Assembly: GCA_904420575.1 (NCBI GenBank)
Contig: CAJFVW010000242.1
Span: forward strand, 1-33,398
Reading direction: 5' to 3'
Length of the DNA: 33,398 bases
From: an uncultured Gordonibacter sp.
GTDB taxonomy: Bacteria > Actinomycetota > Coriobacteriia > Coriobacteriales > Eggerthellaceae
The stretch's first letter is position 1. Each line of letters begins with the position of its first letter. Under the pieces are notes generated by a model, which did no database searches, was not told the DNA's origin, and was given only the letters and a program-made list of their open reading frames with translations. The translations under genes and the position numbers were made by a program. This document shows positions 24,378-32,373 of the stretch, in pieces.

Positions 24378-25413
24378 CTATACTGAGCTTTTGGAACAGG
24401 ACCCGTTCGGGCTTCCCCATGACGAAAAGGCCGCCTTGCATGCCGGCTGGCTTGCCAGCTTGACTGCTCATCATCGTGAGGCGTGCCTCTCGTACGATCG
24501 GCTATGCGCGGTACTGGGCGACACGCCCGCTTTGCCTGTAAGGCTGTTCAAGGAGTACGACTTGAAGAGCATTCCCGACGACGAAGTGGCCAAGACCATG
24601 ACGTCATCGGGCACGACAGGGCAAAGGGTGTCCAAGATCTACTTGGATCGCGAAACCTCGGCGCGTCAGACGAGGGTCTTGGCAAAAACGGTTTCGGCGT
24701 TCACGGGCAAGGGCCGCATGCCCATGCTCGTCATCGACTCCAAGGCCGTTTTGAAGAACAGGAACATGTTCAGTGCGCGCGGTGCCGGGATTCTCGGTTT
24801 CTCCCTGTTGGGCCGCGATGTCACGTACGCGCTCGACGAGAACATGGATCTCGACCTTGAAGCGATATACGCCTTCATGGAGCGTCATCAAGGCGACCAA
24901 GCGATGCTTTTCGGCTTCACCTTCATGATATGGCAGCACTTTTGCCGTGCGCTCAAGGACAAAGGCATGGCTCTCGATTTGCACGGCACCATGATCCATG
25001 GCGGCGGATGGAAAAAACTTGCCGATCAAAACATCAGCAACGAAGAATTCAAACAGGCGGTTAGAGAGACGTGCGGCATCGAGCGGGTTTGCAACTATTA
25101 TGGCATGGTCGAGCAGACGGGTTCCATTTTCATGGAGTGCGAATGCGGGCATTTGCATGCTTCGGTCTTCAACGACGTCGCCATGGTGGATCCGTTCACC
25201 TTCGACGAGGTTTCGCGCGGCCGCGGGCTGATCAAATGTACGTCGCTTGTGCCGACGAGTTATCCCGGACATGTGCTTCTGACGGAAGACGAGGGGGAGG
25301 TTCTCGGCGAAGACGACTGCCCCTGCGGACGCAAGGGCAAGTACTTCGCGGTGTATGGCCGCTTGCAGGGAGCCGAGATCAGGGGGTGCAGCGATACCTA
25401 TGAGCGAAAGTAA
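24370..25413 (+). CDS. LuxE-like acyl-protein synthetase / acyltransferase (PaaK-LuxE family)
   Basis: 347 residues overlapping the ligase stop by 8 bases. The ANL-like phosphate loop is TMTSSGTTGQRVSKIY (about 76-91), with a mid-protein NYYGMVEQTGSIF equivalent to the A5 motif. Near the C-terminus are two Cys-rich patches (ECECGH and DCPCGRKG) and Cys340 in IRGCSD, which aligns with the conserved acyl-accepting cysteine region of LuxE. LuxE activates an acid with ATP and presents it as a thioester to LuxC for reduction to an aldehyde. A LuxC-like gene follows immediately, overlapping by 14 bases, while LuxA/LuxB luciferase genes are absent. The acyl chain is unknown. Confidence 0.85.
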   Translation: MFDYTELLEQDPFGLPHDEKAALHAGWLASLTAHHREACLSYDRLCAVLGDTPALPVRLFKEYDLKSIPDDEVAKTMTSSGTTGQRVSKIYLDRETSARQTRVLAKTVSAFTGKGRMPMLVIDSKAVLKNRNMFSARGAGILGFSLLGRDVTYALDENMDLDLEAIYAFMERHQGDQAMLFGFTFMIWQHFCRALKDKGMALDLHGTMIHGGGWKKLADQNISNEEFKQAVRETCGIERVCNYYGMVEQTGSIFMECECGHLHASVFNDVAMVDPFTFDEVSRGRGLIKCTSLVPTSYPGHVLLTEDEGEVLGEDDCPCGRKGKYFAVYGRLQGAEIRGCSDTYERK

Positions 25414-26587
25414 GAACGGGCTGCGCCATCTCGTTGGCTCTGGCCGCATGGACACGCGTCCTTGGCCGCCCTTTTCCGATGAGGCGGTCGCCTTTCTTGC
25501 GGACGTGTCCGCCAAGCTGATGGCCGACCCGTCGGTTCGGTCGAACCCGGACGTGGTGTCGTTTGCCTACTGGTGCCGCAAAGGGCACTTGGCGCGGCTG
25601 AAAGAAGCCATGGCGGCTGAGAATGCGCATCGGCTGGGAAGAGGTCTGGCTTTCCACGTGGCCCCTTCGAACGTGCCGGTGAACTTCGCCTTTTCGTTTG
25701 CGTTCGGCCTCCTTGCCGGCAATGCGAACATCGTGCGCGTTCCCAGCAAGCCGTATCCCCAAGTGACGCTCATCTGCTCGGCCGTTTCCGCCGTCTTGGA
25801 GGATCACCCGCGCATGGAAGGGCGTGTGACGTTCGTTTCCTACCCTGCCGACAATGCGGTCACGTCCGATTTTTCTCGCATGGCCGATGCGCGGATTCTC
25901 TGGGGAGGAGACGAGACGGTAGCGTCGTTGCGTGCGCTGCCTTGCAAGCCCCGTTGCGTGGACGTGGTGTTTCCCAACCGCTATTCGATCTCCGTGCTCG
26001 ATGCCCAAGCCGTTGGCGCCTGCGATGCGGCTGCGCTCCAGAAGCTTGCCGAGCGCTTTTACAACGACACGTACCTCATGGATCAGAATGCCTGTTCGTC
26101 GGCACGTCTGGTGCTGTGGTTGCAGGAGGCTGACCGCGCGGTGACTGGCCGGTTCTGGCAGGCCTTGAGAGAATGCGCCTCCCGTGCCTACGGGTTGCAG
26201 GGAGCGGTGGCCGTGGACAAGTACGTGCAGCTGTGCGAGGACGCGATCGAGGGCCGCGCATGCGAGAAGATGACGTTCGACCCCCTGCTTTCGGTCGTTC
26301 GCCTGTCCTGCCTTCCAGAGGATCTGGGCTCCCTGCATGGCAAGGGCGGGTACTTCTACGAATGCGCCATCGATTCGTTCGAGGACGTGGTCGACATGCT
26401 GGACGAGAGGTGCCAGACCGTCACCTGCTTCGGCGTTGACGCGGAGAAGCTGCGTGGGACAGTTCTGTCTCACGGCGCGCGTGGCGTTGACCGCGTGGTT
26501 GGCGTGGGATCCGCCATGGACATCGACATCGTGTGGGACGGTTACGATTTGGTGGGGACGTTGTCGCGGACAGTGGATGCGAGGTGA
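25400..26587 (+). CDS. LuxC-like acyl reductase (acyl-CoA/acyl-protein reductase)
   Basis: 395 residues from ATG 25400. This is an aldehyde-dehydrogenase-related LuxC family protein: HVAPSNVPVNFAFSFAFGL (about 77-95), GNANIVRVPSKP, ILWGGDETVASLRAL, and the nucleophile Cys232 in MDQNACSSARLVLW. LuxC reduces an enzyme-bound acyl thioester to an aldehyde with NADPH. Vibrio LuxC proteins are larger (about 480 residues), so this is a compact version lacking part of the N- and C-terminal extensions. Its coupling to the LuxE-like gene implies a two-protein acid reductase. The aldehyde could be the acceptor for the split transketolase encoded downstream (inference). Confidence 0.85.
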   Translation: MSESKNGLRHLVGSGRMDTRPWPPFSDEAVAFLADVSAKLMADPSVRSNPDVVSFAYWCRKGHLARLKEAMAAENAHRLGRGLAFHVAPSNVPVNFAFSFAFGLLAGNANIVRVPSKPYPQVTLICSAVSAVLEDHPRMEGRVTFVSYPADNAVTSDFSRMADARILWGGDETVASLRALPCKPRCVDVVFPNRYSISVLDAQAVGACDAAALQKLAERFYNDTYLMDQNACSSARLVLWLQEADRAVTGRFWQALRECASRAYGLQGAVAVDKYVQLCEDAIEGRACEKMTFDPLLSVVRLSCLPEDLGSLHGKGGYFYECAIDSFEDVVDMLDERCQTVTCFGVDAEKLRGTVLSHGARGVDRVVGVGSAMDIDIVWDGYDLVGTLSRTVDAR

Positions 26588-26591
26588 CGAC

Positions 26592-27356
26592 ATGGGTCTG
26601 CTCGACGGAAAGAATGCAGTGGTCACCGGATCGAACCGGGGCATAGGCCGCGCGATAGTCGAGGCGTTTGCCGGCAATGGGGCGAACGTGTGGGCTTGCG
26701 CGCGCAAAGAGACGGCTGATTTCGTTGCGGACATGGCGGACGTCGCCGGGCGGCACGGGGTTGCGGTGCGTCCGGTGTTCTTCGACATGGCCGATGCGGC
26801 CTCCATGGCGCGCGCCGTCCGCTCCATGCGGTCCGACGGGCGCCCGATCGACGTTTTGGTCAACAATGCGGGAATCATCTCCGAGAACGCCTCGTTCCTG
26901 ATGACGTCTTCCGATTCGCTCGAAAGGGTTTTCGAGGTCAATTTCTTCAGCCAGATGCGCTTCACGCAGTATGTCGTGCGCATGATGACGTCCTCGCCTG
27001 CTGGTGGTTCTATCGTGAACATGTCGTCCATAGCGGCGCGTGCGGGCATGCCGGGGCAGTTGGGCTATGCCTGCAGCAAAGCCGCCATGGAAACCGCCAC
27101 CATCATGCTCGCCCGCGAGCTCTCGCGAAACAACATCCGCGTCAATGCCGTTGCTCCCGGCTTCGTTCGTACCGATATGGGACTTGAGGCATCAAGCGAG
27201 GTGATTGACGACACGCTGTCGTCAAGCGTGATGGGCAGAATGGGCGAGGCATCCGAGATCGCTGATGCAGTGCTGTTCCTTGCATCCGATCTTTCTTCGT
27301 ACATGACCGGTCAGGTTCTTCATGTAGATGGGGGGGGGTCTTTCCTGAATGGATGA
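26592..27356 (+). CDS. Short-chain dehydrogenase/reductase (FabG-like)
   Basis: 254 residues from ATG 26592, with GAGGTG five bases upstream at the preceding stop. Classical SDR features: TGSNRGIG (12-19), NNAG (91-94), catalytic Ser145/146, Tyr159 and Lys163 (YACSK), and a C-terminal VDGGGS. It probably reduces a keto group with NADPH, or oxidises a hydroxyl. In this setting a keto product from the transketolase, or a 3-ketoacyl group on the ACP, are candidate substrates. Its last codons contain a G9 run (27330-27338), and its stop overlaps the start of the transketolase N subunit by 8 bases. Confidence 0.88.
   Translation: MGLLDGKNAVVTGSNRGIGRAIVEAFAGNGANVWACARKETADFVADMADVAGRHGVAVRPVFFDMADAASMARAVRSMRSDGRPIDVLVNNAGIISENASFLMTSSDSLERVFEVNFFSQMRFTQYVVRMMTSSPAGGSIVNMSSIAARAGMPGQLGYACSKAAMETATIMLARELSRNNIRVNAVAPGFVRTDMGLEASSEVIDDTLSSSVMGRMGEASEIADAVLFLASDLSSYMTGQVLHVDGGGSFLNG
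27330..27338 (+). repeat. G9 homopolymer at the SDR/transketolase junction
   Basis: Nine G encode Gly-Gly-Gly at the SDR C-terminus, 11 bases before the transketolase ATG (27349). A one-base loss would move the SDR stop to just before that ATG, and a gain would extend the SDR frame past it. Slippage would mainly alter translational coupling rather than the SDR fold. Confidence 0.85.
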
Positions 27357-28227
27357 TATCCGGAAAAGCTCAGGCGAGGTCGTGGTGAGCGACGTTACCG
27401 AAAAGGCGCGCCAGATGCGTGCCGATTGCCTCGTGATGGGGCTGGCCGCCGGAAACAGTGGCATCCATCTGGGAGGCAGCTGCTCGGCCATCGAAATCCT
27501 GGCCACGCTGTACTTCGGCGCCATGCGGTTCGACCCCTGCAATCCTGGCGACTTTCTGCGCGACCGCTTCGTTTTCAGCAAGGGACATGGGGTTCCGGCC
27601 CAGTACGCGGCCTTCCATCAGATGGGTCTGGTGTCCGACGCCGACCTGCGCACGTTCAAGCAGGAAGGTTCTCGCCTGACGGGGCATCCCTCCTTGGGCA
27701 TGGTGGAGGGCATCGACTTTGCGAGCGGCAGCCTGGGCCAAGGCCTTTCTTTGGGAGTGGGCACCTGCCTTGCGTTGCGCCGCAAGGGAAACGGGACTTC
27801 CCGCGTGTTCGTCTTGATGGGCGACGGCGAATGCGACGAGGGGTCGGTGTGGGAGGCGGCGATGAGCGCCGCCCACTACGCCCTGGGCAACCTCGTCGCC
27901 GTCATCGACGCCAACGCCCTGCAATACGACGGCGAGACGTCCCGCGTGCTCGGCCTAGGCGACCTTTGCGGCAAATGGCGCGCTTTCGGGTGGGATGCGG
28001 TCGAGGTCGATGGGCACGACGTCGAGGCGCTCGCAGAGGTGTTCTCGCAGCCGGCTGCGCCGCGTCCGCGCGCCGTGGTCGCGCACACGGTCAAAGGCAA
28101 GGGCTTCTCATTTTCGGAGAACGTTGCGGCATGGCACCACTCTCGCCTGACGCGCGACCTTTATGACCAAGGAATGAGGGAGCTGGGCTTTTCACAGGAG
28201 GAGGCGAACCTGCGTGCTGAGCTTTGA
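27349..28227 (+). CDS. Transketolase N-terminal subunit (ThDP-binding half)
   Basis: 292 residues. The thiamine-diphosphate motif is present in full: GDGECDEGSVWEA (158-170) ending in Asn189 of VIDAN. FSKGH (77-81), GHPSLGMVEGIDFASGSLGQG (112-132) and VVAHTVKGKGFSF also match transketolase. As a separate polypeptide it needs the C-terminal partner encoded next. Split transketolases are common in Actinobacteria and Archaea, and in sugar or aminoshikimate pathways. Transketolase moves a two-carbon ketol unit onto an aldehyde acceptor; the LuxE/LuxC pair upstream would supply an aldehyde (inference). ATG 27349 overlaps the SDR stop by 8 bases. Confidence 0.9.
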   Translation: MDDIRKSSGEVVVSDVTEKARQMRADCLVMGLAAGNSGIHLGGSCSAIEILATLYFGAMRFDPCNPGDFLRDRFVFSKGHGVPAQYAAFHQMGLVSDADLRTFKQEGSRLTGHPSLGMVEGIDFASGSLGQGLSLGVGTCLALRRKGNGTSRVFVLMGDGECDEGSVWEAAMSAAHYALGNLVAVIDANALQYDGETSRVLGLGDLCGKWRAFGWDAVEVDGHDVEALAEVFSQPAAPRPRAVVAHTVKGKGFSFSENVAAWHHSRLTRDLYDQGMRELGFSQEEANLRAEL

Positions 28228-29194
28228 CTCGAGATCGATAAGGACTTGGGCGCACCTTGGTTCCTGCGGGGCATTCGGACTTGCCATGTGCGAGGCGGCG
28301 GAAAGAGGCGAAGACGTCGTGGCCGTCACGGCAGACCTCTGCACGTATTCGGGTCTCGACCGCTTTCGCGACGCCTATCCCGACCGCCTGTTCAACGTGG
28401 GCATTGCCGAGCAGAATCTTGTCGGCGTTGCGGCAGGCATGGCCAAGGAAGGCCTCGTGCCCTTTGCCACGACGTATGGAACGTTCGCCTCGGCGCGCAG
28501 CCTCGATCAGGTGCGCGTCTCCATGGGATACATGAAGCTTCCCGTCAAGCTGGTTGGTCTGACGGCGGGATTCTCGAGCGGCATCTTGGGCGCAACGCAT
28601 ATGAGCTGCGAAGACCTTGCCATCATGCGTTCCATACCCAATCTGGTCGTGCTTTCTCCAGCCGATACGACCGAGACGGTGAAGGCGACTTTGGCGGCTG
28701 CCGAGTGCGACGCTCCCGTGTATCTGCGCCTGACGGGCGTCATGGGCAGTCCTGTCGTGTACAAGTCCGACTACGATTTCCGCATCGGCAAGGCGATCCG
28801 CCTGCGAGAAGGCTCTGACGTCCTGGTTTTTGCGACAGGCCCGATGGTTGCGGAGAGCATGAAGGCGGCCAAGCTTCTTGCCGAGCGCGGCGTGGAGTCG
28901 GAGGTCGTGGACGTGCATACCCTGAAGCCGCTTGACCCGGATGTGGTGGAGGAGGCATGCTCGAGCGCCCATGTGCTGGTGGCGACAGTCGAGGAGCACA
29001 GCGTCATCGGGGGCCTGGGGTCGGCCGTCGCCGGAGCCATGGCCGCACGCGGCAGCGCTCGGCCTTTGGTTTCCTGCGGAGTGAACGACTTTTTCCCCCA
29101 TGCTGCCCCCTACGGCGACCTGATACGGGAATGTGGTTTGACAGGCGATCTCATTGCCGAGCGGATTGCGGCGGAACTGGAAAGAAGGAACTGA
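28214..29194 (+). CDS. Transketolase C-terminal subunit (pyrimidine and C-terminal domains)
   Basis: 326 residues from GTG 28214, overlapping the N subunit by 14 bases. AGGAGG at 28198-28203 lies 10 bases upstream. The catalytic glutamate that activates ThDP is Glu66 in NVGIAEQNLVG. FATTYGTFASARSLDQVR and THMSCEDLAIMRSIPN follow, and the C-terminal domain has VVDVHTLKPLD and ATVEEHSVIGGLGSAV. Both halves keep the catalytic residues, so the pair should form an active enzyme. A DXP-synthase-like or dehydrogenase-like activity is less likely given the N-subunit motifs, but it is not excluded. Confidence 0.88.
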   Translation: MLSFDSRSIRTWAHLGSCGAFGLAMCEAAERGEDVVAVTADLCTYSGLDRFRDAYPDRLFNVGIAEQNLVGVAAGMAKEGLVPFATTYGTFASARSLDQVRVSMGYMKLPVKLVGLTAGFSSGILGATHMSCEDLAIMRSIPNLVVLSPADTTETVKATLAAAECDAPVYLRLTGVMGSPVVYKSDYDFRIGKAIRLREGSDVLVFATGPMVAESMKAAKLLAERGVESEVVDVHTLKPLDPDVVEEACSSAHVLVATVEEHSVIGGLGSAVAGAMAARGSARPLVSCGVNDFFPHAAPYGDLIRECGLTGDLIAERIAAELERRN

Positions 29195-29199
29195 TCGAA

Positions 29200-30099
29200 A
29201 TGCTGCTTTCGGTGGACGACATCCAGAAGCTACTTGACGAGGGAGGCTTTCGGGCTCATTACCGGGGGCCTGGAGGCGTTTCTATAACGGGGTTCTCGGA
29301 TCCTGGTGACTATCGGCCCCAGACCGCCATTTGGCTTGGCGCATCGAAGTACTTGCATCTGGGCGAGGGCATGGAATGCGCAGACGTCGCGCTTCTGTTC
29401 GCCGCACCCGACTTCGAAGGGCTGGACTCGTTTCCTGCCGTGTTCGTTTGCGACGATCCCAGGAATGCCTTCATGTACGTGGTGGAATCCGTGGTGCCCG
29501 CCCGCAGGCTTTCCGGCGTGAGCGAGCATGCCCATGTCGACCCATCCGCCCGTTTGGGCGAGAGGGTGTATGTTGGTCCCGGGGCCTTCGTCGATGCCGA
29601 CGTTTCGATCGGCGATGGGACGATGGTGTATCCGCACGCGTCGATCAAGCGCGGCACGGTCATAGGTGCCGACTGCGTCATCATGGACGGATGCGTGATC
29701 GGCAACGAGGGCTTCGGGTTCAGACGCTGTCCGGACGGGGCCCTCAAGCGTCTGCCGCATTTGGGACGCGTGGTCATTGGCGACCGCGTCGAAGTCGGTT
29801 CCAACTCGATCATCGACAAAGGTACGTTTCGCGACACGGTTGTGGAGAGCGGCACCAAGATAGACACGCTGACCGTGATAGGGCACAACGCCCATATTGG
29901 AAGGGATTGTTTTGTCATTGGCGGCTTCGTGGGCGGCAATTCCGTGATCGGGGATGGTTGCGAACTGATCCACATGCAATGCAAGAACCGTGTTTCCATT
30001 GGAGCCGGCGCGAAGGTTGGCATTGGGAGCGTCGTCATCCGCGACATTCCTGGCGGCGTCGAGGTCTTTGGGAACCCGGCTCGGGTTATCAGGAAGTAG
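29200..30099 (+). CDS. LpxD-like ACP-dependent N-acyltransferase (left-handed beta-helix)
   Basis: 299 residues from ATG 29200, 10 bases after AGAAGGA. An N-terminal alpha/beta domain of about 105 residues is followed by hexapeptide repeats from about residue 110 onward. Characteristic LpxD signatures are present in order: VIGNEGFGF, HLGRVVIGDRVEVGSNSIIDKG, then VIGHNAHIG, whose His229 aligns with the catalytic base of LpxD. LpxD transfers an acyl chain from ACP to the amino group of a UDP-glucosamine derivative. No other lipid A gene is visible, and the C-terminal helical extension of true LpxD is missing. A role in N-acylating a UDP-amino sugar of this cluster with the acyl group of the ACP at 22765 is the simplest inference. 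Confidence 0.83.
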   Translation: MLLSVDDIQKLLDEGGFRAHYRGPGGVSITGFSDPGDYRPQTAIWLGASKYLHLGEGMECADVALLFAAPDFEGLDSFPAVFVCDDPRNAFMYVVESVVPARRLSGVSEHAHVDPSARLGERVYVGPGAFVDADVSIGDGTMVYPHASIKRGTVIGADCVIMDGCVIGNEGFGFRRCPDGALKRLPHLGRVVIGDRVEVGSNSIIDKGTFRDTVVESGTKIDTLTVIGHNAHIGRDCFVIGGFVGGNSVIGDGCELIHMQCKNRVSIGAGAKVGIGSVVIRDIPGGVEVFGNPARVIRK

Positions 30100-30113
30100 A
30101 CGGCGATCTTTGG

Positions 30114-30142
30114 TGGTCAGACCGTGAGATTTGGGCGATAAT
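30114..30142 (+). promoter_or_regulatory. Candidate internal promoter before the WbpE-like gene
   Basis: TGGTCA (30114-30119), a 17-base spacer and GATAAT (30137-30142) lie in the 158-base gap between the acyl module and the aminotransferase. This is the largest gap in the right half apart from the right-edge terminator region. No other structure is obvious there. It would allow wbpE-wbpD expression independent of the acyl module. Confidence 0.35.
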
Positions 30143-30257
30143 AGCCACGGTCGCATTCGGCCCCGTTTTCGGCGTCGATCTGACATGCTGGCGCACAGGT
30201 GCGCTTGCGGGATCGCTAGGCTTTGAAAGGGCTGTTCTTCGGGAAAGGAAACAGAGA

Positions 30258-31382
30258 ATGCAGTTCATTGATTTGAGGGCTCAATTCGAACGCATCGAAG
30301 ACGATGTGTGTCGCCGCGTGGACGCCGTCCTCCGGAGCCAGAAATACGTGATGGGGCCGGAGATTGCCGAACTCGAGGAAGAGTTGGCTTCCTATGCGGG
30401 AGTCAAGCATGTCTTCACCTGTTCGAGTGGCACCGATGCCCTGGTGATCCCCCTCATGGCTTTCGACCTCAAGAAGACCGATGCCGTGTTCGTGCCGTCG
30501 TTCACGTTCTTCGCATCGGGAGAGAGCGTGACGCTGGCCGGAGGCACCCCCGTCTTCGTCGATTCCGATGCGCAGACCTACAACATCAGCCCTGAAGATC
30601 TCGAACGTGCGATCAAGGAGGTGCTTGCCGAGGGCAAGCTGACACCGCGGGGAATCGTGGCGGTCGATCTGTTCGGACAGCTTGCGGATTACGCCGAGAT
30701 TCAGCGCATAGCGGACGAGCATGGCTTGTTCATCGTAGAGGATGCCGCACAGGGTTTTGGTGCGATGCGGGAAGGAAGGCGCGCCGGCAGTTTCGGCACG
30801 GTGGCGGCGACGTCGTTCTTTCCGGCCAAGCCCCTTGGGTGCTACGGCGACGGGGGCGCGATCTTCACCAACGACGACGATCTGGCCGACTTGATCCATT
30901 CGATTCGGGTCCATGGCCAAGGTGCAGACAAATACGACAACGTCCGCATTGGCGTCAACGGCCGCATGGACACGATTCAGGCTGCCGTCGTATTGTCGAA
31001 GCTGCAGATCTTCGACGATGAGATCGTCGCGCGCAACAAGGTGGCGCAGGCCTACGCCGAACGTCTTCAGGGTGTGCTGCACGTGCCCTCTGTGATGGAA
31101 GGGGACACGTCCGTTTGGGCACAGTACACTTTGCAGGCGAAAAGCTCCGAAGAGCGTCAGAAGATCATGGACGGGCTGAAAGAGCGAGGCATCCCGACCG
31201 CCTGTTACTATCCCATCCCCATGCACTTGTCCACCGCATATGCCGACCTCGGTTACAAGGAAGGCGATCTGCCCGTTTGCGAGGCGGCGGCACGACGGGT
31301 CTTCAGCATACCCATGCATCCCTATTTGACCATGAGGCAGATCGACGAGATAGCAGATGCCATCAAGGAGGTGCTCGCATGA
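30258..31382 (+). CDS. wbpE: UDP-2-acetamido-2-deoxy-3-oxo-glucuronate aminotransferase-like (DegT family, WbpE-like)
   Basis: 374 residues from ATG 30258, with AAAGGA eight bases upstream. It opens with the DLRAQFERI segment typical of WbpE/VioA/DegT enzymes. SSGTDALVIPLMA, the FVPSFTFFAS loop and VEDAAQGFGA bind PLP. Lys191 in FFPAKPLGCYGDGGA is the Schiff-base lysine; the FxPxKxLG context is the WbpE type and differs from the SFNGNK type at 10187. WbpE aminates C3 of the 3-keto uronic acid from WbpB. The stop overlaps the following ATG (ATGA at 31379). Substrate assignment rests on family motifs plus wbpA, wbpB and wbpD in the same locus. Confidence 0.88.
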   Translation: MQFIDLRAQFERIEDDVCRRVDAVLRSQKYVMGPEIAELEEELASYAGVKHVFTCSSGTDALVIPLMAFDLKKTDAVFVPSFTFFASGESVTLAGGTPVFVDSDAQTYNISPEDLERAIKEVLAEGKLTPRGIVAVDLFGQLADYAEIQRIADEHGLFIVEDAAQGFGAMREGRRAGSFGTVAATSFFPAKPLGCYGDGGAIFTNDDDLADLIHSIRVHGQGADKYDNVRIGVNGRMDTIQAAVVLSKLQIFDDEIVARNKVAQAYAERLQGVLHVPSVMEGDTSVWAQYTLQAKSSEERQKIMDGLKERGIPTACYYPIPMHLSTAYADLGYKEGDLPVCEAAARRVFSIPMHPYLTMRQIDEIADAIKEVLA

Positions 31383-32361
31383 ACGAGGATCGTCCCGTTT
31401 TGCGCGTAGGCGTGCTTGGCACGGGAAACATGGGCCGGAACCATGTGCGCGTGCTGTCCACCATGCCCGAGTACCAGTTGGTAGGGTGCTATGATGCGTC
31501 AAGCGAAGCTTGCAAGGCTCAGGCGTCGCTTTACGGCATTCGCGCCTTCTCGTCCCCCGAGGAATTGTTTGACGCTTGCGACGTCGTGAACGTAGCGACG
31601 CCTTCTTTCCTGCACAAGGAGCATGCCATCGCTGCAGCGATGGCGGGGTGCCATGTTCTGGTCGAAAAGCCCATCGCTTTGAACGCCGAGGACGCCCAAG
31701 ACATCATCGACGCCTGCGCAGGGGGGGGGTGCGTCTTTGTGTCGGGCATGTGGAGCGGTTCAACCCTGCCATCGAGGCGCTGTCCGGCATATTGGCTAAC
31801 GAGGAAGTCCTGTCGCTCGACTTCAGGCGCCTGAGTCCGTTTTCTCCGCGCATATCCGACGCCGACGTCGTGCAAGACCTCATGATCCACGACATCGACA
31901 TCTTGAACGCCCTTGCATCGGCGCCCATCAAGCGCGTGGTGAGCCACGGAGCCAAGGTCTACACCGACAAACTCGACTATGCCCAGGCGCTCGTCACGTA
32001 CGAGGACGGGCTGGTTGCCAGCCTGACCGCCAGCCGCGTGACGGAATCCAAGGTGAGGGAGGCGACGGTCAGCGCCAAGGACGCATTCGTCACGGTAGAT
32101 TACCTGAATCGCACCGTAGAGATCTCGCGCAAGACCAATTTCGAGTTGAACATAGGTCATTCGATGGAATACAAGCAAGAGAACATCGTCGAGCGCGTGT
32201 TCGTACCCATTGCCGAGCCGCTGAGAAGCGAGTTCGCGCACTTCGCAGCCTGCATTCATTCGGGCGACGAAGTAAAGACGAGCGGTGAAATGGGGAAGCG
32301 TGCCGTTGAGCTGTGCATGGCGATTTCCCAAGGGGCGCTTGTCGGGCAGCAGTCCTCTTAG
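31379..32361 (+). pseudogene. Gfo/Idh/MocA oxidoreductase, frameshifted at a G9 tract
   Basis: The N-terminal part reads MNEDRPVLRVGVLGTGNMG, carries LVEKPIALN (EKP motif) and ends DIIDACAGGG at the nine-G run 31721-31729. In that frame translation then continues through about 34 nonsense residues to TGA at 31832-31834, giving a 151-residue product. The expected continuation (VRLCVGHVERFNPAI and the whole C-terminal domain with DVVQDLMIHDID) lies in another frame that runs to TAG 32359-32361. A tract of ten G (or seven) would restore a protein of about 327 residues, normal for the family. Both halves look well conserved, so the break is recent, reversible, or a base-calling error. It sits between wbpE and wbpD and may be a WbpB-type enzyme parallel to the one at 21658. 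Confidence 0.85.
31721..31729 (+). repeat. G9 homopolymer at the frameshift site
   Basis: The run of nine G is the exact point where the reading frame of the Gfo/Idh gene changes. A gain of one G restores the frame. G-tracts of this length are classic sites of slipped-strand mispairing. Confidence 0.9.
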
Positions 32362-32373
32362 AAAAGGATGATG

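Noticed and set aside
24370-26587. A bioluminescence (lux) operon
   Set aside because: Only LuxE- and LuxC-like genes are present; no LuxA/LuxB luciferase or LuxD is seen, and the setting is glycan synthesis.
25379-27049. Long minus-strand open frame (556 residues) opposite the LuxC-like and SDR genes
   Set aside because: Shadow of well-supported plus-strand genes; no domain signatures.
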